DNA of 64,000 nt from DASSLY01 sp035689185 (GTDB lineage Bacteria > Actinomycetota > Actinomycetes > Actinomycetales > Dermatophilaceae): the NCBI GenBank assembly GCA_035689185.1, contig DASSLY010000069.1, forward strand, positions 1-64,000. Reading direction: 5' to 3'. Shown piece by piece: positions 17,348 to 25,730 of the stretch. Both the position numbers and the translations under genes were made by a program. The notes below the pieces were generated by a model. It was not told the origin of the DNA and did no database searches. It saw nothing but the letters and a program-made list of their open reading frames with translations. Each line of letters starts with the position of its first letter. Position 1 is the first letter of the stretch.

Positions 17348-17911
17348 TCACACCTCGCCGTTCTCCGGGGCCGCAGCCGCGAAGAAGGCATCCTCTGCTT
17401 CTTGACGCGCGGCAACCTCATCAAGGACGAACCGCACGAAGTCCTCGTCACGGTCCGTGATCGGCGACTCTTCGACCGGCTGCGCGGGGTCTTCGCCCGG
17501 CCAGCTCGTCTGACGTGTCGGGCGGTCCCTGTCGAGCCGGGTACCGCAGGCCGCTACCCAGTCACGAAGCCGAGCACGGGTATCCGCGAAGTCACGGTGC
17601 CAGCCGAGCGGCGCGGAACCGTTCTGCTCCGGGTCGTAGGCGCACAACCAGTGGAGATGCAGCGCGGACAGCTCCCAGAGGAGTTCTGGGTGCCGGTGCC
17701 AGTACGGCGGTACGACGCTGGCCGGGAGTCCGTAGGTGTGCCGGAGCCAGTCCACCCAGCGGTTGAGTTCGAGCAACTCTGCTTCAAGGTCGTTGGCCGT
17801 GAGGAGGTTCCAGTTGACCGGATGCGGCGGCTCCGGCACGTCAAATCTGGTTGGCGACGGCCCTGCCTCGGGCGGCATGTCGTCATGCTCGGCGAGGAAC
17901 TGATCGGTCAT
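17348..17911 (-). CDS. Hypothetical ICE protein, tryptophan-rich
   Basis: Encodes 187 residues from the ATG at 17911 with GAGGGA upstream. The central part is rich in Trp/His/Leu (LNRWVDWLRHTYGLP, WHRHPELLWELSALHLHWLC) and the C-terminus is acidic. No catalytic motif or membrane segment is visible. It lies 11 bp downstream of the single-strand binding protein gene and 3 bp upstream of the next small gene, so it belongs to the same transcript. I do not recognise the family, although similar proteins occur beside ssb genes in actinobacterial elements. Confidence 0.65.
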   Translation of the reverse strand: MTDQFLAEHDDMPPEAGPSPTRFDVPEPPHPVNWNLLTANDLEAELLELNRWVDWLRHTYGLPASVVPPYWHRHPELLWELSALHLHWLCAYDPEQNGSAPLGWHRDFADTRARLRDWVAACGTRLDRDRPTRQTSWPGEDPAQPVEESPITDRDEDFVRFVLDEVAARQEAEDAFFAAAAPENGEV

Positions 17912-17922
17912 GGCGGGGTCCC

Positions 17923-18360
17923 TCACATTCCGATCGCAGCCGCGCTGGACGGTGCGGAGCGCTGCGGGGATGCGAACGGTGCCGCTTCGCGGCCGACAGT
18001 GCGCCCGCTGCGGTCCACCTCGTAGCGGGTGCGGGCCAGGTCGTGGCCGATACGCGTCGCAATGAACTCCTCGCCGTCGTAGCGCTGGCCGTTGCGTTCG
18101 TACGAGTACTCGCGGACCCGTCCGTCGGCGATGATGTTGTCGCCCTTCGCGAGCCGCTCCGCTCCCTGTTCTGCGGCACCTCGATATGCGATGAGATCGT
18201 GGAAGGTTGTCTCCAGCTGAGTGAAGCTGTTGTCCGGCTCCTTGCGGTAGTGCTCGATGCCGACCTTCATGTAGAGGCGCGCGTCGCCACGCTCGGTATG
18301 GCTGAGTTGCGGTTCCGAGGCAACGAAGCCAGAGATGGACTGGTGTGTGCGAATGGCCAT
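17923..18360 (-). CDS. ssb: Single-stranded DNA-binding protein
   Basis: Encodes 145 residues with an OB-fold: ISGFVASEPQLSHTERGDARLYMKVGIEH, then FHDLIAYRGAAEQGAERLAKGDNIIADGRVREYSYERNGQRYDGEEFIATRIG. Only the pattern of SSB is visible; the usual acidic C-terminal tip that recruits partners is missing. The ATG has a strong AGGAGGAGG site just upstream. As an element-borne SSB it probably coats the transferred strand or supports element replication. Confidence 0.85.
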   Translation of the reverse strand: MAIRTHQSISGFVASEPQLSHTERGDARLYMKVGIEHYRKEPDNSFTQLETTFHDLIAYRGAAEQGAERLAKGDNIIADGRVREYSYERNGQRYDGEEFIATRIGHDLARTRYEVDRSGRTVGREAAPFASPQRSAPSSAAAIGM

Positions 18361-18408
18361 GAGGGCCTCCTCCTGAACTCGGGCGACCTGCCGTGTGTGG
18401 TCGCTGTG

Positions 18409-18426
18409 TCAGGCAGGTGCGCTCCG
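18409..18426 (-). promoter_or_regulatory. AGGTGCGC motif upstream of ssb (copy 1 of 5)
   Basis: The plus strand reads TCAGGCAGGTGCGCTCCG about 50 bp upstream of the ssb start. The AGGTGCGC core recurs near 23107, 27602, 31186 and 33127, each time just upstream of a leftward gene, and the flank CAGGCAGGTGCGC is shared with the copy at 33122. Function is unknown; a regulatory or promoter-associated element is inferred from the placement. Confidence 0.4.
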
Positions 18427-18443
18427 GCACCCCAGCGCCGTCT

Positions 18444-20219
18444 TCAGGGAGTGGGACTGCGCAGGAGTGCTTCGAGTTCGTCTCGATCCCTGCGGAGCCG
18501 TGCGGCGTCAGGCCGGGTCGGCCAGGCGCGCAGGTCGGTGACGATGGGTGGTGCGGAGCGCAGCAGGGTGATGCCGGTGCCGAACGGCAGCCTGCGGATG
18601 CGGTCTGGCGGCAGGATCGGGATGCGGCGGATGGAGCGCTGGTTGGAGCGGGTGCCGCGGTCCCCGAGAGTCACGCTGTCGGTGTACTCGTCGCGCTCAC
18701 CGATCAGGGTGGCGAGGTCTTGAAGGTCGCGACTGTTGGACGCGCCGCCGAGGATGATCTTCACGATGCTGGCATCCCAGATCGCACCTGCTTGATGTTC
18801 GCTCCACCGGTCACGAGCTTGGGCGAGCGACTGCAAGACGGGCATTGTCGTGATCCCGGTGCCGCCACCTTCGGCCATGAGCGTCGGAAGAGACGGCAGC
18901 GGCGCGAGGTTCCCGATCTCGTCGAGCGCGAGAAGCAGCGGCGGGTCGAGCCGCGCTCCGGGTGAGCGGGCGGCCAGCCTGCGGGCGGTCTCGATGAGGT
19001 CTTCGACGAACCCCGCGACCAGCGCGGCGGAGGCACCTGCTCCGGCGCCCGTGGCGAGGAGGTAGAGCGTGCCCTCCTCGGTGAGGAAGGTTTCTGGATC
19101 GAAGTGCTCATCTGGGCCGGGCGTGACCGCATCGAGCACGCGGGGGTCGGCCAGCGGCGCGAGTGCGAGGGAGACGCCCTGCCAGATGCTGTCGCGGGTC
19201 TTGGGGTCGGCGTCAATCATCGCGCCCAGGGAGTCGTCCCAGCCCAGCGCCGCGTTCGGATGTGAGCCGAGAATCGCGACAGCCTCGGACGCGGCACTGG
19301 GGTCGAGGGTCCACCTGAACAGCTCGGCCGGTGCCCTGCCGTCGAGTGCGGCGGCGTGCAGCAAGCTCTGGAGTGCGGTGCGGGTCTTGCCTTCCCAGAA
19401 TCCGCCGGACTCGACACCTCCGGCGCTCAGGCCGGTGGCTGCGGCGAACCCGTTGGCGCGGATCATCGCGGTCAGTGGATCGTGACATCCCCGTATCGGT
19501 GACCACCGCAGCCCGGCAGGGATGCCCTCGGCCAGGCGTTGGGGGTCGAACACGGCAACCGGCCCGTCTCGCCGTTGCCGGGCTCTCAGGGTGACGGTGA
19601 GGTTGTCCGGCCGGGTGCTGGTGGTGACGACAGCACCGGGGGCGTCAAGGATCGCGTTGATGACGACGTGCAGGCCCTTGCCGGAGCGAGGCGGGCCGAT
19701 CAGCAGGGTCGAGTCCTCCACCGATGCCCACACCTTCGCGCCGCGACTGGACCCCAGCATGTAGCCGACGTCCTGCGGTGTCGGTGATTCGAGTGACGGG
19801 CGCAGCGTTGCGGCGCGCCGCAGCAGCGCCTTCGCTGACGCCGCGACCTTGACCTCGTGGCTGGTCGCGACGCCGGCAAGTCGATGCGGATCGGTCTCGG
19901 TCTGTCGCGTGTGATGACGCAGCATGCCCCAGACCCACACGATCCCGACGGCAAGTCCGCCGAGTAGTCCCACGCTGACCAGCCAGTACGCGACCGGGTT
20001 GAGCCCGTCGGCCTCGAGCGCGGAGGCGGGATCGGCGGGGTTGAACAGGACGGCGAGGCCCGCGGCCGGGCCGGCATCGGGCTGCGGCGCACCGGTCAGG
20101 AACGCGGTGACGCTGCCAGCGGCACGGAGGACGAGAGCCAAGCCCAACATGCCGATCAGCCCGATGAGTGCGGCGTTGGTCAGTTCGTCGCCCATGCTCC
20201 CGGTCTGCCGCTGGTTCAT
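18444..20219 (-). CDS. Type IV coupling protein (TraG/TraD/VirD4-like ATPase)
   Basis: Encodes 591 residues. Two N-terminal membrane segments (about residues 15-40 and 75-100) precede a cytoplasmic ATPase with Walker A GPPRSGKG near residue 175 and Walker B LLLALDEIGNLA near residue 430. The MPVLQSLAQARDRW and RRIPILPPDRIRRLPFGTGI stretches fit the TraM-recognition region of coupling proteins. It would feed the relaxase-DNA complex into the channel. The ATG overlaps the stop of the upstream gene (ATGA). Another methionine at residue 9 is a possible start. Confidence 0.92.
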   Translation of the reverse strand: MNQRQTGSMGDELTNAALIGLIGMLGLALVLRAAGSVTAFLTGAPQPDAGPAAGLAVLFNPADPASALEADGLNPVAYWLVSVGLLGGLAVGIVWVWGMLRHHTRQTETDPHRLAGVATSHEVKVAASAKALLRRAATLRPSLESPTPQDVGYMLGSSRGAKVWASVEDSTLLIGPPRSGKGLHVVINAILDAPGAVVTTSTRPDNLTVTLRARQRRDGPVAVFDPQRLAEGIPAGLRWSPIRGCHDPLTAMIRANGFAAATGLSAGGVESGGFWEGKTRTALQSLLHAAALDGRAPAELFRWTLDPSAASEAVAILGSHPNAALGWDDSLGAMIDADPKTRDSIWQGVSLALAPLADPRVLDAVTPGPDEHFDPETFLTEEGTLYLLATGAGAGASAALVAGFVEDLIETARRLAARSPGARLDPPLLLALDEIGNLAPLPSLPTLMAEGGGTGITTMPVLQSLAQARDRWSEHQAGAIWDASIVKIILGGASNSRDLQDLATLIGERDEYTDSVTLGDRGTRSNQRSIRRIPILPPDRIRRLPFGTGITLLRSAPPIVTDLRAWPTRPDAARLRRDRDELEALLRSPTP

Positions 20220-20767
20220 GTCATCCGCCGCACCGCGAGCGTTCCGGAGATACGGCCAAGCAGGATGGCTTCCTGCCCCGAACCGTCGGGGAGAGTGCCG
20301 GGGTCGATGAGCGCGCGGGCGTCTCCGGTTTCGGTGGCGTTGGTGTGGCAGATGATCGTCGCGACTGCGACATCCTCGCCAGGGATGAATCCGCGCGCGG
20401 TGACCTCCATCAAGCGCGGCTCACGACGCGCATGGCCACTCCGGCGCGTCTCCGATGCCGACGCGTCAGCTGGGGCTGCGGCGCCTCGGGGCTGGCGGGC
20501 GCGGATGATGTCGGTGAACACGCTCCCGTCGCGCTCGCGCACCTCCACTCGGCCCGCGACCGTGCGGTCCCTGGTGATGGCGTCCATGAGCGGCCCGAAC
20601 GTCGCGCGCGTCCATGCGGTCGCGGCCGGTGACGGAAACGGTGTTCCATCGACCGTTGCGGTGAGTGTTCCGTCCGTGGCGACGGTGACGAGGACATGCA
20701 GCAACTCGACCGCCGCCTCGGCCTCGTCGTCGTCCGGACTGGAGCGGCGCAGCCTGGGGAGGTTCAT
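20216..20767 (-). CDS. Hypothetical transfer-region protein
   Basis: Encodes 183 residues. It is wedged between the coupling protein and the VirB4-type ATPase with 4-base overlaps on both sides, so it is part of the transfer machinery transcript. The sequence is soluble and acidic at the start, with beta-rich stretches (LLHVLVTVATDGTLTATVDG, VAVATIICHTNATETGDARA) and an Ala/Pro/Arg-rich middle. I do not recognise a domain. Similar small proteins accompany coupling proteins in actinobacterial ICEs. Confidence 0.75.
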   Translation of the reverse strand: MNLPRLRRSSPDDDEAEAAVELLHVLVTVATDGTLTATVDGTPFPSPAATAWTRATFGPLMDAITRDRTVAGRVEVRERDGSVFTDIIRARQPRGAAAPADASASETRRSGHARREPRLMEVTARGFIPGEDVAVATIICHTNATETGDARALIDPGTLPDGSGQEAILLGRISGTLAVRRMT

Positions 20768-22249
20768 CGGTGACCTCCAGCCGCGCGACTGCTGGTGTCG
20801 AACAACGCGAGTTCGGCCGGGTGGAGTTGGTGCTGGCAAACGAAGCTCCTGGCCTTGATCCGCCACAGACCTTGGCCGACGCCGAGGTTCGGCAGAAGGT
20901 GCTTTTCGGTGCCGGTCAGACCCAGCGCGGTCGCGGTCGGCCCGAGCTGGTCGGACTCTTGCCGATACACGATCCGCGTCTCCGCATTTGCCAGCAGCGA
21001 GTTCGCCAGCGAGCGCATGGCGGAGCCTTGATCGCCTACGTTGTCCAGGTCGGTGAGCTTGTGGAAGATCAGCATGTTCGCAATCCCGTAGTGACGAGCG
21101 AGTCGCCAGTGAGCGTCCATCCGGCGCAACAGCGCCGGATGGGACATCAGCCGCCACGCCTCGTCGTAGATCACCCAGCGCTGCCCCCCGTTCGAGTCGA
21201 GCAGCGCGGACTCCATCCACGCCGACGAGCACGTCATCAGAACGCTGATGAGGGTCGAGTTCTCCGTGACACGAGACAAGTCGAGCGAGATCATCGGCAG
21301 GCTGGGGTCGAACGCGACCGTCGAGGGGCCGTCGAACAGTCCCGCCAGGTCACCGGCGACCATTCGACGCAGCGCATGGCCAACGAGGCGACCGTCCTCG
21401 GCCAGCCTGCCGTCGGCATCCGAGCTGGGGGTCAGGATGTGTTCGACGACCATCGGCAGGATCGGCACGTCGTTCTCCCGCACCGTCTGGGCCAGGGCGA
21501 TGTCGATCGCGGTGTGCTCCAACGGCGACAAGCCCCGCGCCAGCACCGTCTCTGCGAGCGCACCAATCAGGTCACGGCGACGGGCAGCAACCGTGGAGGC
21601 CCACTGCTCATCCGAGAGCCCAGCAGGCCGGTGACCTTCATCGAGCGGGTTCAGGCGGGTGTTCAGGCCGTGACCGAGCACGATGGCCCGGCCGCCGACA
21701 GCGTTGGCGACCGGGGTGTGCTCCCCCTTGGGATCGCCGGGCACGTACACGCGCCGCCCGAACGGCAGCGACCGGGTGTACAGGGACTTGGCGAGGCTGG
21801 ACTTTCCGGAGCCAACGATCCCGGCCAGCACCACGTTCGGGGCCGTGATGACTCCGCGCGCGTAGAGCACCCACGGGTCGTAGACGAAACTGCCGCCCGA
21901 GTAGAGGTCCTGGCCAACGAACACACCGTCAGCTCCGAGACCACCCTCGGCGACGAATGGGTACGCGCCCGCCAGCGTCGCGGACGTGTCCTGATGTCGG
22001 GTCAGGCGGAACCTGCCTGGTGTCCGCAACTGAGCCGGCCCGGACTCGCCGGCCTTCGGTAGGTAGACCGTGGCCCGTCGCTCGGCACGCTCCCGCTCAG
22101 CCTTGGCTTTGGCGGTATCGAGTTCGGCCTTGCGTTGCTCGGCGTGCAGCCGCGCTTCTGCCCGTCGGCGCTGCTTGCGGAGCTTTTCGCCCCTCGTTCG
22201 ACGGTGCCAGAAGGACGGCGGTATGCAGCCGCTCCCGATCCTGGGTCAC
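20764..22249 (-). CDS. VirB4/TraC-like conjugation ATPase with apparent +1 frameshift near the start
   Basis: The main frame has Walker A AGIVGSGKSS and Walker B RWVIYDEAW, with AYPFVAEGGLGADGVFVGQDL before them, as in actinobacterial VirB4-type ATPases. Coding-like sequence continues upstream of the first TTG (22029) to FWHRRTRGEK at about 22212, without any ATG, GTG or TTG. A GTG at 22249 overlaps the upstream stop (GTGA) and opens 12 good codons (VTQDRERLHTAV) one frame away. Removing one C at 22213 joins both into a 494-residue protein. The gene therefore looks frameshifted, by mutation, sequencing error or programmed +1 slippage at GTC-CTT-C. If none holds, the start would be the TTG, giving 421 residues. 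Confidence 0.8.
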
Positions 22250-23076
22250 AGTCCCAGCCCCCGCGCCTGCTTGACCGTCGTGATCTTGGCCGGCTTGAAC
22301 CACGACCCATCCGGCTTCGACGCCGGCAGGTCGGTCTGCTTCGGAGCGCCCGGCGACGAGTACGACACCAGCAGCTCCGGGCCACCCTGCGTCGGAGACG
22401 GCGCGGCTGGCTCAGGTTCCTGGGGCTCGGAGACGGGCTCGGTGTAGCGGCGCAGGAGCGAGACGTAGCCGATGTGCGAATTGACGACCAGCGCGTACTC
22501 ACGGGAGGTCACCACTTGATCGTTGGTGCCCTCGCCGGGCTTGTTGTAGGCGTACCCGTTCTCCAGCGCAGCCTGCGTGGTCTCGTCTCCGTAGTCCCAC
22601 TGTGCGAGATAGTTCACTGCATCGACGTGTCCCAGCTCGTCGAGGATGCGCAACGGTCGGTCAGCCTCATCGCCCTGGAGGAAGACCACACTGACCCACC
22701 GCGACTGCGCGGGTTGCTCCACGAAGGGTTCGGGGTGCCAGGCGATCCGACCCGCCGCTATGAAGCCCTCCGCGAGCCGCTCGTATGCCCGGTCGACGAG
22801 GATCGCGGCCTGATGCAGCTCTTCCGCCGCTGCCAGAGCGTCGCGCACTCCTGCTTCGTGGCTTCCGTCGTCGTTGAACGCGTGCGCGGCCTTGCGCTCG
22901 TGAACATCAGCGATCTGATCGAGCACCTGCCGCAGGGAGCGCATCCCCGAGGACAGATCACCGATTACCCCGTACATCTGCGCCGGCTGATCGAAACCTC
23001 GGCTTGTGTGGGCCAACCCCCTCAGCGCCTCGGACGCCTCAGCGGCATCGGCAGTCGAATCGAAGAACGTGGGCAT
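22246..23076 (-). CDS. Hypothetical transfer-region protein
   Basis: Encodes 276 residues from the ATG at 23076, with a strong AGGAGGT site upstream. The N-terminal approximately 110 residues are predicted helical (SGMRSLRQVLDQIADVHERKA). The middle is mixed (RWVSVVFLQGDEADRPLRILDELG) and the C-terminal part is Pro/Glu-rich. No membrane segment or enzyme motif is visible. It is the first leftward gene after the CHAT cargo and overlaps the GTG of the VirB4-type ATPase gene, indicating coupled translation. The family is not recognised. Confidence 0.75.
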   Translation of the reverse strand: MPTFFDSTADAAEASEALRGLAHTSRGFDQPAQMYGVIGDLSSGMRSLRQVLDQIADVHERKAAHAFNDDGSHEAGVRDALAAAEELHQAAILVDRAYERLAEGFIAAGRIAWHPEPFVEQPAQSRWVSVVFLQGDEADRPLRILDELGHVDAVNYLAQWDYGDETTQAALENGYAYNKPGEGTNDQVVTSREYALVVNSHIGYVSLLRRYTEPVSEPQEPEPAAPSPTQGGPELLVSYSSPGAPKQTDLPASKPDGSWFKPAKITTVKQARGLGL

Positions 23077-23104
23077 AGTGACCTCCTGGTGCCGTGTATG
23101 ACGG

Positions 23105-23150
23105 GGAGGTGCGCACCCTCGTCCGGAAAATGTCGGTGGTCCGGCCTAGC
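23105..23150. promoter_or_regulatory. AGGTGCGC motif and shared cargo leader (copy 2 of 5)
   Basis: The plus strand has AGGTGCGCACC at 23107, containing a 10-bp perfect palindrome (GGTGCGCACC). It then has TCGGTGGTC at 23133 and TAGCGTTG at 23147. The same three blocks in the same order and almost the same spacing precede the HEPN-type cargo gene at 27602-27648. The block lies between a leftward transfer gene and the rightward CHAT gene, so it may be the promoter of one or both. Confidence 0.45.
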
Positions 23151-23193
23151 GTTGTAGCTGACACGAGAGCAGACGAAGCAGGAGCACGACAGA

Positions 23194-24255
23194 GTGAGCG
23201 CAAGTCAGTACCGAGGACAGCTGGACCGCAAGCGCAAGCAGCGGATCGACGCGGACAAGAAGGCGGGTGAGTACCGGTCGAAAGAGTCCTCGAAACGTGC
23301 CGATGCCGCCAAGGCGCGGCAGGCTGCCGCAAAGACCACGAGCAGTTCCACCCGCAGCAGCAAGTTGCGGGAAGCCGAGCGCCGAGAGAAGGAAGCCGAG
23401 ACTGCGAGCAAGGAGGCCAGCCGCTGGCAGACCCGGGCAGCCAGCTACGCGAAGGACGAGGCTGCGCTACAGAGCAAGCTCTCCCGCGCCGAACAATCGG
23501 AGGCCGATGCCGCCGAGCGACGCCGCAAGAGCGAGCAGCAGCGTGCCGACCGGCGGGCGGCGGCTGAACGCGCCCAGCTTGAGTCGAGGATCAGCGGTGC
23601 CGAGGTCGCAGTGAGCACCGCGCTGCGTCACCTTCCAGCGCCCAAGCCGGAGAAGCTCCGAGTGCTCATGCTGGGCGCCTCTGCCGAAGGCGACCTCCGA
23701 GTCGGGCGCGAACAGAAGCGCATTCGCGCTGCGGTTGAGTCCGCGCTACACCGTGACCAAATCGAACTCGACGTGCGACCGGCAGCAACTACGGCGGACC
23801 TACTGGACGGCATCACGAAGTTCCGTCCTCACGTGGTCCACTTCTCGGGCCACAGCAACGACGACCTGATCGTCTTTGAGGATGAAGCAGACGAACCCCA
23901 CGAGGGAGTGATCGTGACGGCGCGAGCATTCGCACGAGCGATCAGCGCAACCGACGATCCTCCGCTCCTCGTTCTGCTGAACTCATGTCGCTCCGCAGCC
24001 CAGATCGACGACCTGGTGGCACAGGTGGTGCCGTTCGCTATCGGGATGGCGGACAGCATCGAAGACGCAGACGCGATCAACTACGCCGCACAGTTCTACG
24101 CGGCAGTTGCCAACGGGCAGTCCATCAACTCTTCCCACCTGTCGGGACAGGCTGCGCTCGAACTCGCGGGACTGGAGAGCGCCGATCTTCCCACCCTTGC
24201 CTGGGCACCTGACGTTGATCCATCAACCACGATCCTCGTCAGCCCCGAAGGCTGA
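23194..24255 (+). CDS. CHAT-domain (caspase-like) protein with coiled-coil N-terminus
   Basis: Encodes 353 residues from a GTG with AGGAG upstream. Residues about 1-140 form a highly charged Ala/Lys/Glu/Arg coiled coil. Residues about 150-345 match the CHAT (caspase HetF-associated) fold: LRVLMLGASAEGDLRVGREQKRI at its start, a histidine in VVHFSGHS near residue 216 and a cysteine in LLNSCRSA near residue 263, the expected catalytic dyad. CHAT proteases act in antiviral and programmed cell death systems. This gene lies antisense inside the transfer operon, ending 2 bp from the stop of the convergent gene, so it is cargo. No partner is evident next to it. Confidence 0.85.
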   Translation: MSASQYRGQLDRKRKQRIDADKKAGEYRSKESSKRADAAKARQAAAKTTSSSTRSSKLREAERREKEAETASKEASRWQTRAASYAKDEAALQSKLSRAEQSEADAAERRRKSEQQRADRRAAAERAQLESRISGAEVAVSTALRHLPAPKPEKLRVLMLGASAEGDLRVGREQKRIRAAVESALHRDQIELDVRPAATTADLLDGITKFRPHVVHFSGHSNDDLIVFEDEADEPHEGVIVTARAFARAISATDDPPLLVLLNSCRSAAQIDDLVAQVVPFAIGMADSIEDADAINYAAQFYAAVANGQSINSSHLSGQAALELAGLESADLPTLAWAPDVDPSTTILVSPEG

Positions 24256-24257
24256 TC

Positions 24258-25727
24258 TCAGACCCGGCGGCAGAGCGGGAGCGCGGCGGCGGTGAACGCG
24301 GCCGCCTGCTGGCCAACGAGGAGCCGGGTCTCGCAGGAGGCTTGGATCGCTGCCTGCTCGATCGCGGCGACGGCGGCGTCGAGTTCCTCGACGGTGGGCG
24401 CAGAGACGGCGATGAGGCCGGTGTAGCGCAGGATGCCGTGACCGGCAGTGAGGTCAGCTTCCTGCTGGAGAACGTCGTGGTACTCCGCGGTCTGGGAGGC
24501 GTCCTCGATCTGGCCGATCTTCGCGCGCTGGGCCTGGTCGGAGATGTGCTCGACCTTCTTCTTGCGGATATCGCGGGCGGCTTGGTCGGAGCGCATCGGG
24601 GTGCAGATCAGCGAGAAGCTCCGCTGGATGCCGGTGGACAGCAGCACCGGCGAGAGGAAGCCCGGATAGACCAGCGAGCGGGGCCACTCGCTGATCCAGA
24701 GCACGGCGTGGTGAGCGGAGTCGGTGCGTAGCCGTCCCCAAGTTTCGGTCACCGCGACCGGCCCCGCTGTGGCGAGCGACTGTCCGAGTTGGCCGTGGCG
24801 TTCCAGGGTGGCGGCGATGGCCGGATCATAGGCCGAGCGCAGCATCACTGCGATCTGGCCCGGTGTCAGCCATCCCGATGGTGACAGGTCGGCGGAGCGG
24901 AGCGCCGCGACAAGGGTGTTCATCTCTTGCCGCAGGACGGCGGCGGCACCGCGAATGCCGCCGCCTGCGGTCCTGATCTGCCGAGCACTAGCCTTCATGT
25001 CGAGGCTGAGCGAGAGTGCGGTGGCGTGACGCTCGCCGGCGGGCCCGGCACGGTCGATGAGTTCGGCGTAGGTGTCGGCCGCCCATGATCCGTCGGTTGT
25101 GCCGTGATTGGTCCACCATTCGGCCAGGCCGGTTCCGGAGTCTGGGAGGGTGCGTTCGAGGACTTGTAGCGTGGCGATGCGCCCGGACCGGCAGACCGTG
25201 GCAAGGACACGGCTCCAGGAGGTAACCCGACGTTCCTGCTCGCCGGGATCGAGCAGCACGAACGCGGGGTGCGTGACCTCGCAGACCACCGTGAGGGTGG
25301 CGGCGTGGGGATCGTGGATCATCCCGGCACCGGTGTCGGGATCGGAGTACTCCCGCAGCCGTGCCCTGTCGCCGGGCAGTGCGAGCGTTCCAACCGGACG
25401 CGGCACAACGATCCTGCGCCGGTACAGGAGCTGCCCAACCGTTGTGCGCCACAGCCACCAGCACGCCACGGGCAGCCACTCCACGATCGGACGGCCCGCG
25501 GCCGGTATCCACGTCAGCGCGGCGGCGAGCACCCACACTGGGGAGGTGTAGGCGAGAAGCATCCCTCCGCCGGCGTATAGCGCTCCGACCAGTGTGCCTC
25601 CGCCGATGGCGAGGGTGATGAGTTGTGTCAGCGACAGCCCGAGGAGGACGCCGCGGCGGGTGAGCCGGGAGAACTTCACCGGCACCAGGTCAGCCGCGGC
25701 CTGCCGGTCGCTGTTCGCGCTGCTCAT
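24258..25727 (-). CDS. SCO6880-type conjugation protein (VirB4 N-domain-like)
   Basis: Encodes 489 residues. Two or three hydrophobic segments at residues about 27-85 are followed by a soluble domain without a Walker A motif (YAELIDRAGPAGERHATALSLSLD, LWISEWPRSLVYPGFLSPVL, FSLICTPMRSDQAARDIRKKKVE). This pattern fits the SCO6880 family, which pairs with a separate VirB4-type ATPase in actinobacterial transfer systems. The ATPase half is encoded further downstream, split off by a helical gene and by the CHAT cargo. It would act in the membrane channel complex. Confidence 0.85.
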   Translation of the reverse strand: MSSANSDRQAAADLVPVKFSRLTRRGVLLGLSLTQLITLAIGGGTLVGALYAGGGMLLAYTSPVWVLAAALTWIPAAGRPIVEWLPVACWWLWRTTVGQLLYRRRIVVPRPVGTLALPGDRARLREYSDPDTGAGMIHDPHAATLTVVCEVTHPAFVLLDPGEQERRVTSWSRVLATVCRSGRIATLQVLERTLPDSGTGLAEWWTNHGTTDGSWAADTYAELIDRAGPAGERHATALSLSLDMKASARQIRTAGGGIRGAAAVLRQEMNTLVAALRSADLSPSGWLTPGQIAVMLRSAYDPAIAATLERHGQLGQSLATAGPVAVTETWGRLRTDSAHHAVLWISEWPRSLVYPGFLSPVLLSTGIQRSFSLICTPMRSDQAARDIRKKKVEHISDQAQRAKIGQIEDASQTAEYHDVLQQEADLTAGHGILRYTGLIAVSAPTVEELDAAVAAIEQAAIQASCETRLLVGQQAAAFTAAALPLCRRV

Positions 25728-25730
25728 CGT

